The notes beneath the pieces are model-generated. The model worked only from the letters and a program-made list of their open reading frames with translations, was not told where the DNA came from and made no database searches. The translations under genes and the position numbers were made by a program. From NCBI GenBank assembly GCA_034359265.1, contig CP136898.1, forward strand, positions 53,805,501-53,869,500: 64,000 bases of DNA, in the 5' to 3' direction. Shown piece by piece: positions 1 to 11,938 of the stretch. The stretch comes from Canna indica. Taxonomy: Eukaryota; Streptophyta; Magnoliopsida; Zingiberales; Cannaceae. The number at the start of each line of letters is the position of its first letter. Within the stretch, counting starts at the first letter, position 1.

Positions 1-1076
1 GAAGTTCAATCAGTCGGCTTCGTTCAAGATTCTATTCGAAAATTCTTTCAATTCTTTGCATCAGTCAGTCAAAAATAACTCGATTAACAACTTATCCCAT
101 CACAGTGAATGTTCTGGAGTCGGTCGGGACTCAGATTGCTGGGCGTTTCCAGCCAATACCCCGAAGTTCAATCAGTCGGCTTCGTTCAAGATTCTATTCA
201 AAAAATCTTGCAATTCTTTGCATTAGTCTGTCAAAAATAACTCGATTAACAACTTCTCCCATCACAGTGAATGTTCTGGAATCGCCCGGGACTCAGATTT
301 CTGGTCGTTTCGAGTCGATACCTGAAAGTTCAATCAGTAGGCTTCGTTCAGCATTCTGTTCAAAACACCGTGTAATTCTTTGCATCAGTCTGTCAAAAAT
401 AACTCGATTAACAACTTATCCCATCACAGTGAATGTTCTGGAGTCGGTCGGGACTCAGATTTCAGGTCGTTTCGAGTCGATTCCCCGAAGTTCAATCAGT
501 CGGCTTCGTTCAAGATTCTATTCAAAAAATCTTGCAATTCTTTCCATCAGTCAGTCAAAAATAACTCGATTAACAACTTATTCCATCACATTGAATGTTC
601 TGGAGTCGGTCGGGACTCAGATTGCTGGGCGTTTCCAGCCGATACCCCGAAGCTCAATCAGTCGGCTTCGTTCAAGATTCTATTCGAAAAATCTTGCAAT
701 TCTTTGCATTAGTCTGTCAAAAATAACTCAATTAACAACTTATCCCATCACAGTGAATGTTCTGGAATCGCCCGGGACTCAGATTGCTGGTCGTTTCGAG
801 TCGATACCTGAAAGTTCAATCAGTAGGCTTCGTTCAGCATTCTGTTCGAAAAACTGTGTAATTCTTTGCATTAGTCTGTCAAAAATAACTCGATTAACAA
901 CTTATCCTATCACAGTGAATGTTCTGGAGTTGCTCGGGACTCAGATTGCTGGGCGTTTCGAGTCGATACCCCGAAGTTCAATCAGTCGGCTTCGTTCAAG
1001 ATTCTATTCGAAATATCTTGCAATTCTTTGCATTAGTCTATCAAAAATAACTCGATTAACAACTTTTCCCATCACA
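1..1076 (+). repeat. Domain A, truncated 8-mer (window edge)
   Basis: The window opens inside the a monomer; 1-104 is its last 104 bp. Six complete monomers follow: b, c, a', b', c, d at 105, 267, 429, 591, 753 and 915. The sequence matches 1298-2373 closely; one visible difference is TTCTTTCAATTC near position 50 where the next copy has TTCTTGCAATTC. Confidence 0.9.
105..266 (+). repeat. Representative 162-bp monomer (class b)
   Basis: Example of the basic unit, numbered from its GTG. A representative monomer is GC-rich in its first half (about 56% by hand count) and AT-rich in its second (about 31%). Three dyads are visible in common forms: GAGTC/GACTC at 13-17 and 24-28; TCGGG/CCCGA at 20-24 and 56-60; and CAAGATT/AATCTTG at 83-89 and 100-106 with a 10-nt loop. 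Two A5 tracts begin at 97 and 129, 32 bp apart, about three helical turns. In this copy the first A-tract reads TTCAAAAAATC. Class b is marked by GAGTCGGTC at the left and GTTTCCAGCC in the middle. Confidence 0.9.
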
Positions 1077-1239
1077 GTGAACGTTCTGGAGTCGATCGGG
1101 ACTTAGATTGCTGGGCGTTTCGAGCCGATACCCCGAAGTTCAATTAGTCGGCTTCGTTCAAGATTCTATTCGAAAAAATCTTGGAATTCATTGCATTAGT
1201 CTATCAAAAATAACTCGATTAACAAATTCTCCCATCACA
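1077..1239 (+). repeat. Representative 163-bp marker monomer (class M)
   Basis: First complete example of the class that delimits every HOR block. It has A6 where other monomers have A5 (1173-1178), which makes it 163 bp and shifts any reading frame by one. In this window's first 41 kb the class also carries GACTTAG or GACTTACA at the left and TTGGAATTC (an EcoRI site) after the A-tract, and ends in AACAAATTCTCCC. Fifty such monomers occur, the last at 63644. Confidence 0.93.
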
Positions 1240-2373
1240 GTGAATGTTCTGGAGTCGGTCGGGACTCAGATTTCTGATCGTTTCGAGTCGATACCCCGAA
1301 GTTCAATCAGTCGGCTTCGTTCAAGATTCTATTCGAAAATTCTTGCAATTCTTTGCATCAGTCAGTCAAAAATAACTCGATTAACAACTTATCCCATCAC
1401 AGTGAATGTTCTGGAGTCGGTCGGGACTCAGATTGCTGGGCGTTTCCAGCCAATACCCCGAAGTTCAATCAGTCGGCTTCGTTCAAGATTCTATTCAAAA
1501 AATCTTGCAATTCTTTGCATTAGTCTGTCAAAAATAACTCGATTAACAACTTCTCCCATCACAGTGAATGTTCTGGAATCGCCCGGGACTCAGATTTCTG
1601 GTCGTTTCGAGTCGATACCTGAAAGTTCAATCAGTAGGCTTCGTTCAGCATTCTGTTCAAAACACCGTGTAATTCTTTGCATCAGTCTGTCAAAAATAAC
1701 TCGATTAACAACTTATCCCATCACAGTGAATGTTCTGGAGTCGGTCGGGACTCAGATTTCAGGTCGTTTCGAGTCGATTCCCCGAAGTTCAATCAGTCGG
1801 CTTCGTTCAAGATTCTATTCAAAAAATCTTGCAATTCTTTCCATCAGTCAGTCAAAAATAACTCGATTAACAACTTATTCCATCACATTGAATGTTCTGG
1901 AGTCGGTCGGGACTCAGATTGCTGGGCGTTTCCAGCCGATACCCCGAAGCTCAATCAGTCGGCTTCGTTCAAGATTCTATTCGAAAAATCTTGCAATTCT
2001 TTGCATTAGTCTGTCAAAAATAACTCAATTAACAACTTATCCCATCACAGTGAATGTTCTGGAATCGCCCGGGACTCAGATTGCTGGTCGTTTCGAGTCG
2101 ATACCTGAAAGTTCAATCAGTAGGCTTCGTTCAGCATTCTGTTCGAAAAACTGTGTAATTCTTTGCATTAGTCTGTCAAAAATAACTCGATTAACAACTT
2201 ATCCTATCACAGTGAATGTTCTGGAGTTGCTCGGGACTCAGATTGCTGGGCGTTTCGAGTCGATACCCCGAAGTTCAATCAGTCGGCTTCGTTCAAGATT
2301 CTATTCGAAATATCTTGCAATTCTTTGCATTAGTCTATCAAAAATAACTCGATTAACAACTTTTCCCATCACA
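1077..2373 (+). repeat. Domain A, 1297-bp 8-mer copy 1
   Basis: Complete M-a-b-c-a'-b'-c-d unit with monomers at 1077, 1240, 1402, 1564, 1726, 1888, 2050 and 2212. The a monomer ends CATCAGTCAGTC; the following b, c and d monomers mostly read CATTAGTC. This is the clearest reference copy of the domain A HOR. Confidence 0.93.
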
Positions 2374-3670
2374 GTGAACGTTCTGGAGTCGATCGGGACT
2401 TAGATTGCTGGGCGTTTCGAGCCGATACCCCGAAGTTCAATTAGTCGGCTTCGTTCAAGATTCTATTCGAAAAAATCTTGGAATTCATTGCATTAGTCTA
2501 TCAAAAATAACTCGATTAACAAATTCTCCCATCACAGTGAATGTTCTGGAGTCGGTCGGGACTCAGATTTCTGATCGTTTCGAGTCGATACCCCGAAGTT
2601 CAATCAGTCGGCTTCGTTCAAGATTCTATTCGAAAATTCTTGCAATTCTTTGCATCAGTCAGTCAAAAATAACTCGATTAACAACTTATCCCATCACAGT
2701 GAATGTTCTGGAGTCGGTCGGGACTCAGATTGCTGGGCGTTTCCAGCCAATACCCCGAAGTTCAATCAGTCGGCTTCGTTCAAGATTCTATTCAAAAAAT
2801 CTTGCAATTCTTTGCATTAGTCTGTCAAAAATAACTCGATTAACAACTTCTCCCATCACAGTGAATGTTCTGGAATCGCCCGGGACTCAGATTTCTGGTC
2901 GTTTCGAGTCGATACCTGAAAGTTCAATCAGTAGGCTTCGTTCAGCATTCTGTTCAAAACACCGTGTAATTCTTTGCATCAGTCTGTCAAAAATAACTCG
3001 ATTAACAACTTATCCCATCACAGTGAATGTTCTGGAGTCGGTCGGGACTCAGATTTCAGGTCGTTTCGAGTCGATTCCCCGAAGTTCAATCAGTCGGCTT
3101 CGTTCAATATTCTATTCAAAAAATCTTGCAATTCTTTCCATCAGTCAGTCAAAAATAACTCGATTAACAACTTATTCCATCACATTGAATGTTCTGGAGT
3201 CGGTCGGGACTCAGATTGCTGGGCGTTTCCAGCCGATACCCCGAAGCTCAATCAGTCGGCTTCGTTCAAGATTCTATTCGAAAAATCTTGCAATTCTTTG
3301 CATTAGTCTGCCAAAAATAACTCGATTAACAACTTATCCCATCACGGTGAATGTTCTGGAATCGCCCGGGACTCAGATTGCTGGTCGTTTCGAGTCGATA
3401 CCTGAAAGTTCAATCAGTAGGCTTCGTTCAGCATTCTGTTCGAAAAACTGTGTAATTCTTTGCATTAGTCTGTCAAAAATAACTCGATTAACAACTTATC
3501 CTATCACAGTGAATGTTCTGGAGTTGCTCGGGACTCAGATTGCTGGGCGTTTCGAGTCGATACCCCGAAGTTCAATCAGTCGGCTTCGTTCAAGATTCTA
3601 TTCGAAATATCTTGCAATTCTTTGCATTAGTCTATCAAAAATAACTCGATTAACAACTTTTCCCATCACA
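2374..3670 (+). repeat. Domain A, 1297-bp 8-mer copy 2
   Basis: Same order as the preceding copy. Visible substitutions against it include CAATATTC for CAAGATTC near 3110, CTGCCAAAAATAACTCG for CTGTCAAAAATAACTCA near 3310, and CACGGTG for CACAGTG near 3343. That is only a handful in 1297 bp. Confidence 0.93.
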
Positions 3671-5291
3671 GTGAACGTTCTGGAGTCGATCGGGACTTAG
3701 ATTGCTGGGCGTTTCGAGCCGATACCCCGAAGTTCAATTAGTCGGCTTCGTTCAAGATTCTATTCGAAAAAATCTTGGAATTCATTGCATTAGTCTATCA
3801 AAAATAACTCGATTAACAAATTCTCCCATCACAGTGAATGTTCTGGAGTCGGTCGGGACTCAGATTTCTGATCGTTTCGAGTCGATACCCCGAAGTTCAA
3901 TCAGTCGGCTTCGTTCAAGATTCTATTCAAAAATTCTTGCAATTCTTTGCATCAGTCAGTCAAAAATAACTCGATTAACAACTTATCCCATCACAGTGAA
4001 TGTTCTGGAGTCGGTCGGGACTCAGATTGCTGGGCGTTTCCAGCCAATACCCCGAAGTTCAATCAGTCGGCTTCGTTCAAGATTCTATTCAAAAAATCTT
4101 GCAATTCTTTGCATTAGTCTGTCAAAAATAACTCGATTAACAACTTCTCCCATCACAGTGAATGTTCTGGAATCGCCCGGGACTCAGATTTCTGGTCGTT
4201 TCGAGTCGATACCTGAAAGTTCAATCAGTAGGCTTCGTTCAGCATTCTGTTCAAAACACCGTGTACTTCTTTGCATCAGTCTGTCAAAAATAACTCGATT
4301 AACAACTTATCCCATCACAGTGAATGTTCTGGAGTCGGTCGGGACTCAGATTTCTGGTCGTTTCGAGTCGATTCCCCGAAGTTCAATCAGTCGGCTTCGT
4401 TCAAGATTCTATTCAAAAAATCTTGCAATTCTTTCCATCAGTCAGCCAAAAATAACTCGATTAACAACTTATTCCATCACAGTGAATGTTCTGGAGTCGG
4501 TCGGGACTCAGATTGCTGGGCGTTTCCAGCCGATACCCCGAAGCTCAATCAGTCGGCTTCGTTCAAGATTCTATTCGAAAAATCTTGCAATTCTTTGCAT
4601 TAGTCTGTCAAAAATAACTCGATTAACAACTTATCCCATCACAGTGAATGTTCTGGAATCGCCCGGGACTCAGATTGCTGGTCGTTTCGAGTCGATACCT
4701 GAAAGTTCAATCAGTAGGCTTCGTTCAGCATTCTGTTCGAAAAACTGTGTAATTCTTTGCATTAGTCTGTCAAAAATAACTCGATTAACAACTTATCCTA
4801 TCACAGTGAATGTTCTGGAGTTGCTCGGGACTCAGATTGCTGGGCGTTTCGAGTCGATACCCCGAAGTTCAATCAGTCGGCTTCGTTCAAGATTCTATTC
4901 GAAATATCTTGCAATTCTTTGCATTAGTCTATCAAAAATAACTCGATTAACAACTTTTCCCATCACAGTGAACGTTATGGAATCGCCCGGGACTCAGATT
5001 GCTGGTCGTTTCGAGTCGATACCTGAAAGTTCAATCAGTAGGCTTCGTTCAGCATTCTGTTCGAAAAACTGTGTAATTCTTTGCATTAGTCTGTCAAAAA
5101 TAACTCGATTAACAACTTATCCTATCACAGTGAATGTTCTGGAGTTGCTCGGGACTCAGATTGCTGGGCGTTTCGAGTCGATACCCCGAAGTTCAATCAG
5201 TCGGCTTCGTTCAAGATTCTATTCGAAATATCTTGCAATTCTTTGCATTAGTCTATCAAAAATAACTCGATTAACAACTTTTCCCATCACA
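3671..5291 (+). repeat. Domain A, 8-mer expanded to a 10-mer (1621 bp)
   Basis: Starts as the 8-mer, but the final c-d pair (4644-4967) is followed by a second near-identical c-d pair (4968-5291). The extra pair begins with GTGAACGTTATGG, whose AACG is otherwise a feature of M monomers, and then continues as class c. This points to an exchange between an M and a c monomer that inserted exactly 324 bp. Confidence 0.9.
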
Positions 5292-6426
5292 GTGAACGTT
5301 CTGGAGTCGATCGGGACTTAGATTGCTGGGCGTTTCGAGCCGATACCCCGAAGTTCAATTAGTCGGCTTCGTTCAAGATTCTATTCGAAAAAATCTTGGA
5401 ATTCATTGCATTAGTCTATCAAAAATAACTCGATTAACAAATTCTCCCATCACAGTGAATGTTCTGGAGTCGGTCGGGACTCAGATTTCTGATCGTTTCG
5501 AGTCGATACCCCGAAGTTCAATCAGTCGGCTTCGTTCAAGATTCTATTCGAAAATTCTTGCAATTCTTTGAATCAGTCAGTCAAAAATAACTCGATTAAC
5601 AACTTATCCCATCACAGTGAATGTTCTGGAGTCGGTCGGGACTCAGATTGCTGGGCGTTTCCAGCCAATACCCCGAAGTTCAATCAGTCGGCTTCGTTCA
5701 AGATTCTATTCAAAAAATCTTGCAATTCTTTGCATTAGTCTGTCAAAAATAACTCGATTAACAACTTCTCCCATCACAGTGAATGTTCTGGAATCGCCCG
5801 GGACTCAGATTTCTGGTCGTTTCGAGTCGATACCTGAAATTTCAATCAGTAGGCTTCGTTCAACAATCTGTTCGAAAAACCGTGTAATTCTTTGCATTAG
5901 TCTGTCAAAAATAACTCGATTAACAACTTATCCCATCACAGTGAATGTTCTGGAGTTGCTCGGGACTCAGATTGCTGGGCGTTTCGAGCCAATACCCCGA
6001 AGTTCAATCAGTCGGCTTCGTTCAAGATTCTATTCGAAAAATCTTGCAATTCTTTGCATTAGTTTGTCAAAAATAACTCGATTAACAACTTCTCCCATCA
6101 CAGTGAATGTTATGGAAGCGCTCGGGACTCAGATTTCTGGTCGTTTCGAGTTGATACCTGAAAGTTCAATCAGTAGGCTTCGTTCAACATTCAGTTCGAA
6201 AAACTATGTAATTCTTTGCATTAGTTTGTCAAAAATAACTCGATTAACAACTTATCCCATCACAGTGAATGTTCTGGAGTTGCTCGGGACTCAGATTGCT
6301 GGGCGTTTCGAGCCGATACCCCGAAGTTCAATCAGTCGGCTTCGTTCAAGATTCTATTCGAAATATCTTGCAATTCTTTGCATTAGTCTATCAAAAATAA
6401 CTCGATTAACAACTTATCCCATCACA
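5292..6426 (+). repeat. Domain B 7-mer (n=2), copy 1
   Basis: M-a-b-c-d-c-d, 1135 bp, monomers at 5292, 5455, 5617, 5779, 5941, 6103 and 6265. The second c begins GTTATGGAAGCGCTCGGG, so it lacks the CCCGGG site usual in class c. The first c reads CTGAAATTTC and TTCAACAATC. Confidence 0.9.
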
Positions 6427-8209
6427 GTGAACGTTCTGGAGTCGGTCGGGACTTAGATTGCTGGGCGTTTCGAGCCGATACCCCGAAGTTCAATTAGTCG
6501 GCTTCGTTCAAGATTCTATTCGAAAAAATCTTGGAATTCATTGCATTAGTCTATCAAAAATAACTCGATTAACAAATTCTCCCATCACAGTGAATGTTCT
6601 GGAGTCGGTCGAGACTCAGATTTCTGGTCGTTTCGAGTCGATACCCCGAAGTTCAATCAGTCGGCTTCGTTCAAGATTCTATTCGAAATATCTTGCAATT
6701 CTTTGCATTAGTCTGTCAATAATAACTCGATTAACAACTTATCCCATCACAGTGAATGTTCTGGAGTCGGTCGGGACTCAAATTGCTGGGCGTTTCCAGC
6801 CAATACCCCGAAGTTCAATCAGTCGGCTTCGTTCAAGATTCTATTCGAAAAATCTTGCAATTCTTTGCATTAGTTTGTCAAAAATAACTCGATTAACATC
6901 TTCTCCCATCACAGTGAATGTTCTGGAAGCGCCCGGGACTCAGATTTCTGGTCGTTTCGAGTCGATACCTGAAAGTTCAATCAGTAGGCTTCGTTCAGCA
7001 TTCTGTTCGAAAAACTGTGTAATTCTTTGCATTAGTTTGTCAAAAATAACTCGATTAACAACTTATCCCATCACAGTGAATGTTCTGGAGTTGCTCGGGA
7101 CTCAGATTGCTGGGCGTTTCGAGCCAATACCCCGAAGTTCAATCAGTCGGCTTCGTTCAAGATTCTATTCAAAAAATCTTGCAATTCTTTGCATTAGTCT
7201 GTCAAAAATAACTCGATTAACAACTTCTCCCATCACAGTGAATGTTCTGGAATCGCCCGGGACTCAGATTTTTGGTCGTTTCGAGTCGATACCTGAAATT
7301 TCAATCAGTAGGCTTCGTTCAACAATCTGTTCGAAAAACCGTGTAATTATTTGCATTAGTCTGTCAAAAATAACTCGATTAACAACTTATCCCATCACAG
7401 TGAATGTTCTGGAGTTGCTCGGGACTCAGATTGCTGGGCGTTTCGAGCCAATACCCCGAAGTTCAATCAGTCGGCTTCGTTCAAGATTCTATTCGAAAAA
7501 TCTTGCAATTCTTTGCATTAGTTTGTCAAAAATAACTCGATTAACAACTTCTCCCATCACAGTGAATGTTATGGAAGCGCCCGGGACTCAGATTTCTGGT
7601 CGTTTCGAGTCGATACCTGAAAGTTCAATCAGTAGGCTTCGTTCAGCATTCTGTTCGAAAAACTATGTAATTCTTTGCATTAGTCTGTCAAAAATAACTC
7701 GATTAACAACTTATCCCATCACAGTGAATGTTCTGGAGTTGCTCGGGACTCAGATTGCTGGGCGTTTCGAGCCGATACCCCGAAGTTCAATCAGTCGGCT
7801 TCGTTCAAGATTCTATTCGAAATATCTTGCAATTCTTTGCATTAGTCTATCAAAAATAACTCGATTAACAACTTTTCCCATCACAGTGAACGTTCTGGAA
7901 TCGCCCGGGACTCAGATTGCTGGTCGTTTCGAGTCGATACCTGAAAGTTCAATCAGTAGGCTTCGTTCAGCATTCTGTTCGAAAAACTGTGTAATTCTTT
8001 GCATTAGTCTGTCAAAAATAACTCGATTAACAACTTATCCTATCACAGTGAATGTTCTGGAGTTGCTCGGGACTCAGATTGCTGGGCGTTTCGAGTCGAT
8101 ACCCCGAAGTTCAATCAGTCGGCTTCGTTCAAGATTCTATTCGAAATATCTTGCAATTCTTTGCATTAGTCTATCAAAAATAACTCGATTAACAACTTTT
8201 CCCATCACA
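6427..8209 (+). repeat. Domain B 11-mer (n=4), copy 1
   Basis: M-a-b-(c-d)4, 1783 bp. The a monomer reads GTCGAGACTC and ends TCAATAATAAC. The final c-d pair (7886-8209) looks like the tail of the domain A unit and starts with the M-type left edge GTGAACGTTCTGGA joined to ATCGCCCGGG, a chimeric junction about 14 bp into the monomer. Confidence 0.9.
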
Positions 8210-9344
8210 GTGAACGTTCTGGAGTCGATCGGGACTTAGATTGCTGGGCGTTTCGAGCCGATACCCCGAAGTTCAATTAGTCGGCTTCGTTCAAGATTCT
8301 ATTCGAAAAAATCTTGGAATTCATTGCATTAGTCTATCAAAAATAACTCGATTAACAAATTCTCCCATCACAGTGAATGTTCTGGAGTCGGTCGGGACTC
8401 AGATTTCTGATCGTTTCGAGTCGATACCCCGAAGTTCAATCAGTCGGCTTCGTTCAAGATTCTATTCGAAAATTCTTGCAATTCTTTGAATCAGTCAGTC
8501 AAAAATAACTCGATTAACAACTTATCCCATCACAGTGAATGTTCTGGAGTCGGTCGGGACTCAGATTGCTGGGCGTTTCCAGCCAATACCCCGAAGTTCA
8601 ATCAGTCGGCTTCGTTCAAGATTCTATTCAAAAAATCTTGCAATTCTTTGCATTAGTCTGTCAAAAATAACTCGATTAACAACTTCTCCCATCACAGTGA
8701 ATGTTCTGGAATCGCCCGGGACTCAGATTTCTGGTCGTTTCGAGTCGATACCTGAAATTTCAATCAGTAGGCTTCGTTCAACAATCTGTTCGAAAAACCG
8801 TGTAATTCTTTGCATTAGTCTGTCAAAAATAACTCGATTAACAACTTATCCCATCACAGTGAATATTCTGGAGTTGCTCGGGACTCAGATTGCTGGGCGT
8901 TTCGAGCCAATACCCCGAAGTTCAATCAGTCGGCTTCGTTCAAGATTCTATTCGAAAAATCTTGCAATTCTTTGCATTAGTTTGTCAAAAATAACTCGAT
9001 TAACAACTTCTCCCATCACAGTGAATGTTATGGAAGCGCTCGGGACTCAGATTTCTGGTCGTTTCGAGTTGATACCTGAAAGTTCAATCAGTAGGCTTCG
9101 TTCAACATTCTGTTCGAAAAACTATGTAATTCTTTGCATTAGTTTGTCAAAAATAACTCGATTAACAACTTATCCCATCACAGTGAATGTTCTGGAGTTG
9201 CTCGGGACTCAGATTGCTGGGCGTTTCGAGCCGATACCCCGAAGTTCAATCAGTCGGCTTCGTTCAAGATTCTATTCGAAATATCTTGCAATTCTTTGCA
9301 TTAGTCTATCAAAAATAACTCGATTAACAACTTATCCCATCACA
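8210..9344 (+). repeat. Domain B 7-mer (n=2), copy 2
   Basis: Same order and diagnostic variants as 5292-6426. Visible differences are GAATATTCTGG at the first d (near 8863) and ACATTCTGTTCG in place of ACATTCAGTTCG near 9107. Both are shared with the third copy at 10804, so copies 2 and 3 are closer to each other. Confidence 0.9.
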
Positions 9345-10803
9345 GTGAACGTTCTGGAGTCGGTCGGGACTTAGATTGCTGGGCGTTTCGAGCCGATACC
9401 CCGAAGATCAATTAGTCGGCTTCGTTCAAGATTCTATTCGAAAAAATCTTGGAATTCATTGCATTAGTCTATCAAAAATAACTCGATTAACAAATTCTCC
9501 CATCACAGTGAATGTTCTGGAGTCGGTCGAGACTCAGATTTCTGGTCGTTTCGAGTCGATACCCCGAAGTTCAATCAGTCGGCTTCGTTCAAGATTCTAT
9601 TCGAAATATCTTGCAATTCTTTGCATTAGTCTGTCAATAATAACTCGATTAACAACTTATCCCATCACAGTGAATGTTCTGGAGTCGGTCGGGACTCAAA
9701 TTGCTGGGCGTTTCCAGCCAATACCCCGAAGTTCAATCAGTCGGCTTCGTTCAAGATTCTATTCGAAAAATCTTGCAATTCTTTGCATTAGTTTGTCAAA
9801 AATAACTCGATTAACATCTTCTCCCATCACAGTGAATGTTCTGGAAGCGCCCGGGACTCAGATTTCTGGTCGTTTCGAGTCGATACCTGAAAGTTCAATC
9901 AGTAGGCTTCGTTCAGCATTCTGTTCGAAAAACTGTGTAATTCTTTGCATTAGTTTGTCAAAAATAACTCGATTAACAACTTATCCCATCACAGTGAATG
10001 TTCTGGAGTTGCTCGGGACTCAGATTGCTGGGCGTTTCGAGCCAATACCCCGAAGTTCAATCAGTCGGCTTCGTTCAAGATTCTATTCAAAAAATCTTGC
10101 AATTCTTTGCATTAGTCTGTCAAAAATAACTCGATTAACAACTTCTCCCATCACAGTGAATGTTCTGGAATCGCCCGGGACTCAGATTTTTGGTCGTTTC
10201 GAGTCGATACCTGAAATTTCAATCAGTAGGCTTCGTTCAACAATCTGTTCGAAAAACCGTGTAATTATTTGCATTAGTCTGTCAAAAATAACTCGATTAA
10301 CAACTTATCCCATCACAGTGAATGTTCTGGAGTTGCTCGGGACTCAGATTGCTGGGCGTTTCGAGCCAATACCCCGAAGTTCAATCAGTCGGCTTCGTTC
10401 AAGATTCTATTCGAAAAATCTTGCAATTCTTTGCATTAGTTTGTCAAAAATAACTCGATTAACAACTTCTCCCATCACAGTGAATGTTATGGAAGCGCCC
10501 GGGACTCAGATTGCTGGTCGTTTCGAGTCGATACCTGAAAGTTCAATCAGTAGGCTTCGTTCAGCATTCTGTTCGAAAAACTGTGTAATTCTTTGCATTA
10601 GTCTGTCAAAAATAACTCGATTAACAACTTATCCTATCACAATGAATGTTCTGGAGTTGCTCGGGACTCAGATTGCTGGGCGTTTCGAGTCGATACCCCG
10701 AAGTTCAATCAGTCGGCTTCGTTCAAGATTCTATTCGAAATATCTTGCAATTCTTTGCATTAGTCTATCAAAAATAACTCGATTAACAACTTTTCCCATC
10801 ACA
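9345..10803 (+). repeat. Domain B 9-mer (n=3), deleted version of the 11-mer
   Basis: M-a-b-(c-d)3, 1459 bp. Relative to 6427-8209 it lacks two monomers. The c monomer at 10480 has the left end of the 7562 monomer (TTATGGAAGCGCCCGGG) and continues with the features of the 7886 monomer (GATTGCTGGTCG, ACTGTGTAATTC). That is the product expected from in-register recombination between those two, removing 324 bp. Confidence 0.9.
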
Positions 10804-11938
10804 GTGAACGTTCTGGAGTCGATCGGGACTTAGATTGCTGGGCGTTTCGAGCCGATACCCCGAAGTTCAATTAGTCGGCTTCGTTCAAGATTCTATTCGA
10901 AAAAATCTTGGAATTCATTGCATTAGTCTATCAAAAATAACTCGATTAACAAATTCTCCCATCACAGTGAATGTTCTGGAGTCGGTCGGGACTCAGATTT
11001 CTGATCGTTTCGAGTCGATACCCCGAAGTTCAATCAGTCGGCTTCGTTCAAGATTCTATTCGAAAATTCTTGCAATTCTTTGAATCAGTCAGTCAAAAAT
11101 AACTCGATTAACAACTTATCCCATCACAGTGAATGTTCTGGAGTCGGTCGGGACTCAGATTGCTGGGCGTTTCCAGCCAATACCCCGAAGTTCAATCAGT
11201 CGGCTTCGTTCAAGATTCTATTCAAAAAATCTTGCAATTCTTTGCATTAGTCTGTCAAAAATAACTCGATTAACAACTTCTCCCATCACAGTGAATGTTC
11301 TGGAATCGCCCGGGACTCAGATTTCTGGTCGTTTCGAGTCGATACCTGAAATTTCAATCAGTAGGCTTCGTTCAACAATCTGTTCGAAAAACCGTGTAAT
11401 TCTTTGCATTAGTCTGTCAAAAATAACTCGATTAACAACTTATCCCATCACAGTGAATATTCTGGAGTTGCTCGGGACTCAGATTGCTGGGCGTTTCGAG
11501 CCAATACCCCGAAGTTCAATCAGTCGGCTTCGTTCAAGATTCTATTCGAAAAATCTTGCAATTCTTTGCATTAGTTTGTCAAAAATAACTCGATTAACAA
11601 CTTCTCCCATCACAGTGAATGTTATGGAAGCGCTCGGGACTCAGATTTCTGGTCGTTTCGAGTTGATACCTGAAAGTTCAATCAGTAGGCTTCGTTCAAC
11701 ATTCTGTTCGAAAAACTATGTAATTCTTTGCATTAGTTTGTCAAAAATAACTCGATTAACAACTTATCCCATCACAGTGAATGTTCTGGAGTTGCTCGGG
11801 ACTCAGATTGCTGGGCGTTTCGAGCCGATACCCCGAAGTTCAATCAGTCGGCTTCGTTCAAGATTCTATTCGAAATATCTTGCAATTCTTTGCATTAGTC
11901 TATCAAAAATAACTCGATTAACAACTTATCCCATCACA
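10804..11938 (+). repeat. Domain B 7-mer (n=2), copy 3
   Basis: M-a-b-c-d-c-d, 1135 bp. It is essentially the same as 8210-9344 wherever I compared them, including GAATATTCTGG at the first d and TTCTTTGAATCAG in the a monomer. Confidence 0.9.

Larger units (their letters stand above)
1..5291 (+). repeat. Domain A: 1297-bp 8-mer HOR
   Basis: Four successive blocks of the order M-a-b-c-a'-b'-c-d, each 1297 bp (7 x 162 + 163), with M monomers at 1077, 2374 and 3671. Copies differ by only a few substitutions, so they are recently homogenised. The last copy carries an extra c-d pair. a' has ATTCCCCGAAG and b' has GAAGCTCAATC, which separate them from a and b. Confidence 0.92.

Noticed and set aside
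125..165. CENP-B box (TTCG-N4-A-N2-CGGG) on the minus strand around TTCGGGGTATCGGC of the monomer
   Set aside because: The TTCG and A are correctly spaced, but the final CGGG is replaced by sequence out of register by one base and ending in C. Several classes lack even this. Not a convincing match.
163..175. RNA polymerase III B-box-like AGTTCAATCAG in each monomer
   Set aside because: It differs from GTTCRANNC at the last defined base, and no A-box or T-run terminator is placed to go with it, so a tRNA- or SINE-derived repeat is not supported.
380..712. Recurrent 110-codon open frame in a second plus-strand frame (also 1677-2009, 2974-3306, 4271-4603, 16428-16760 and others)
   Set aside because: It is open only where successive monomers have CATCAG instead of CATTAG, so it follows monomer class order. 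It overlaps the other satellite frame.
1077..1239. Extra A in M monomers as a sequencing homopolymer error
   Set aside because: It occurs in all 50 M monomers, always with other M-specific bases, and block arithmetic is consistent throughout. Random homopolymer error would not be class-specific.
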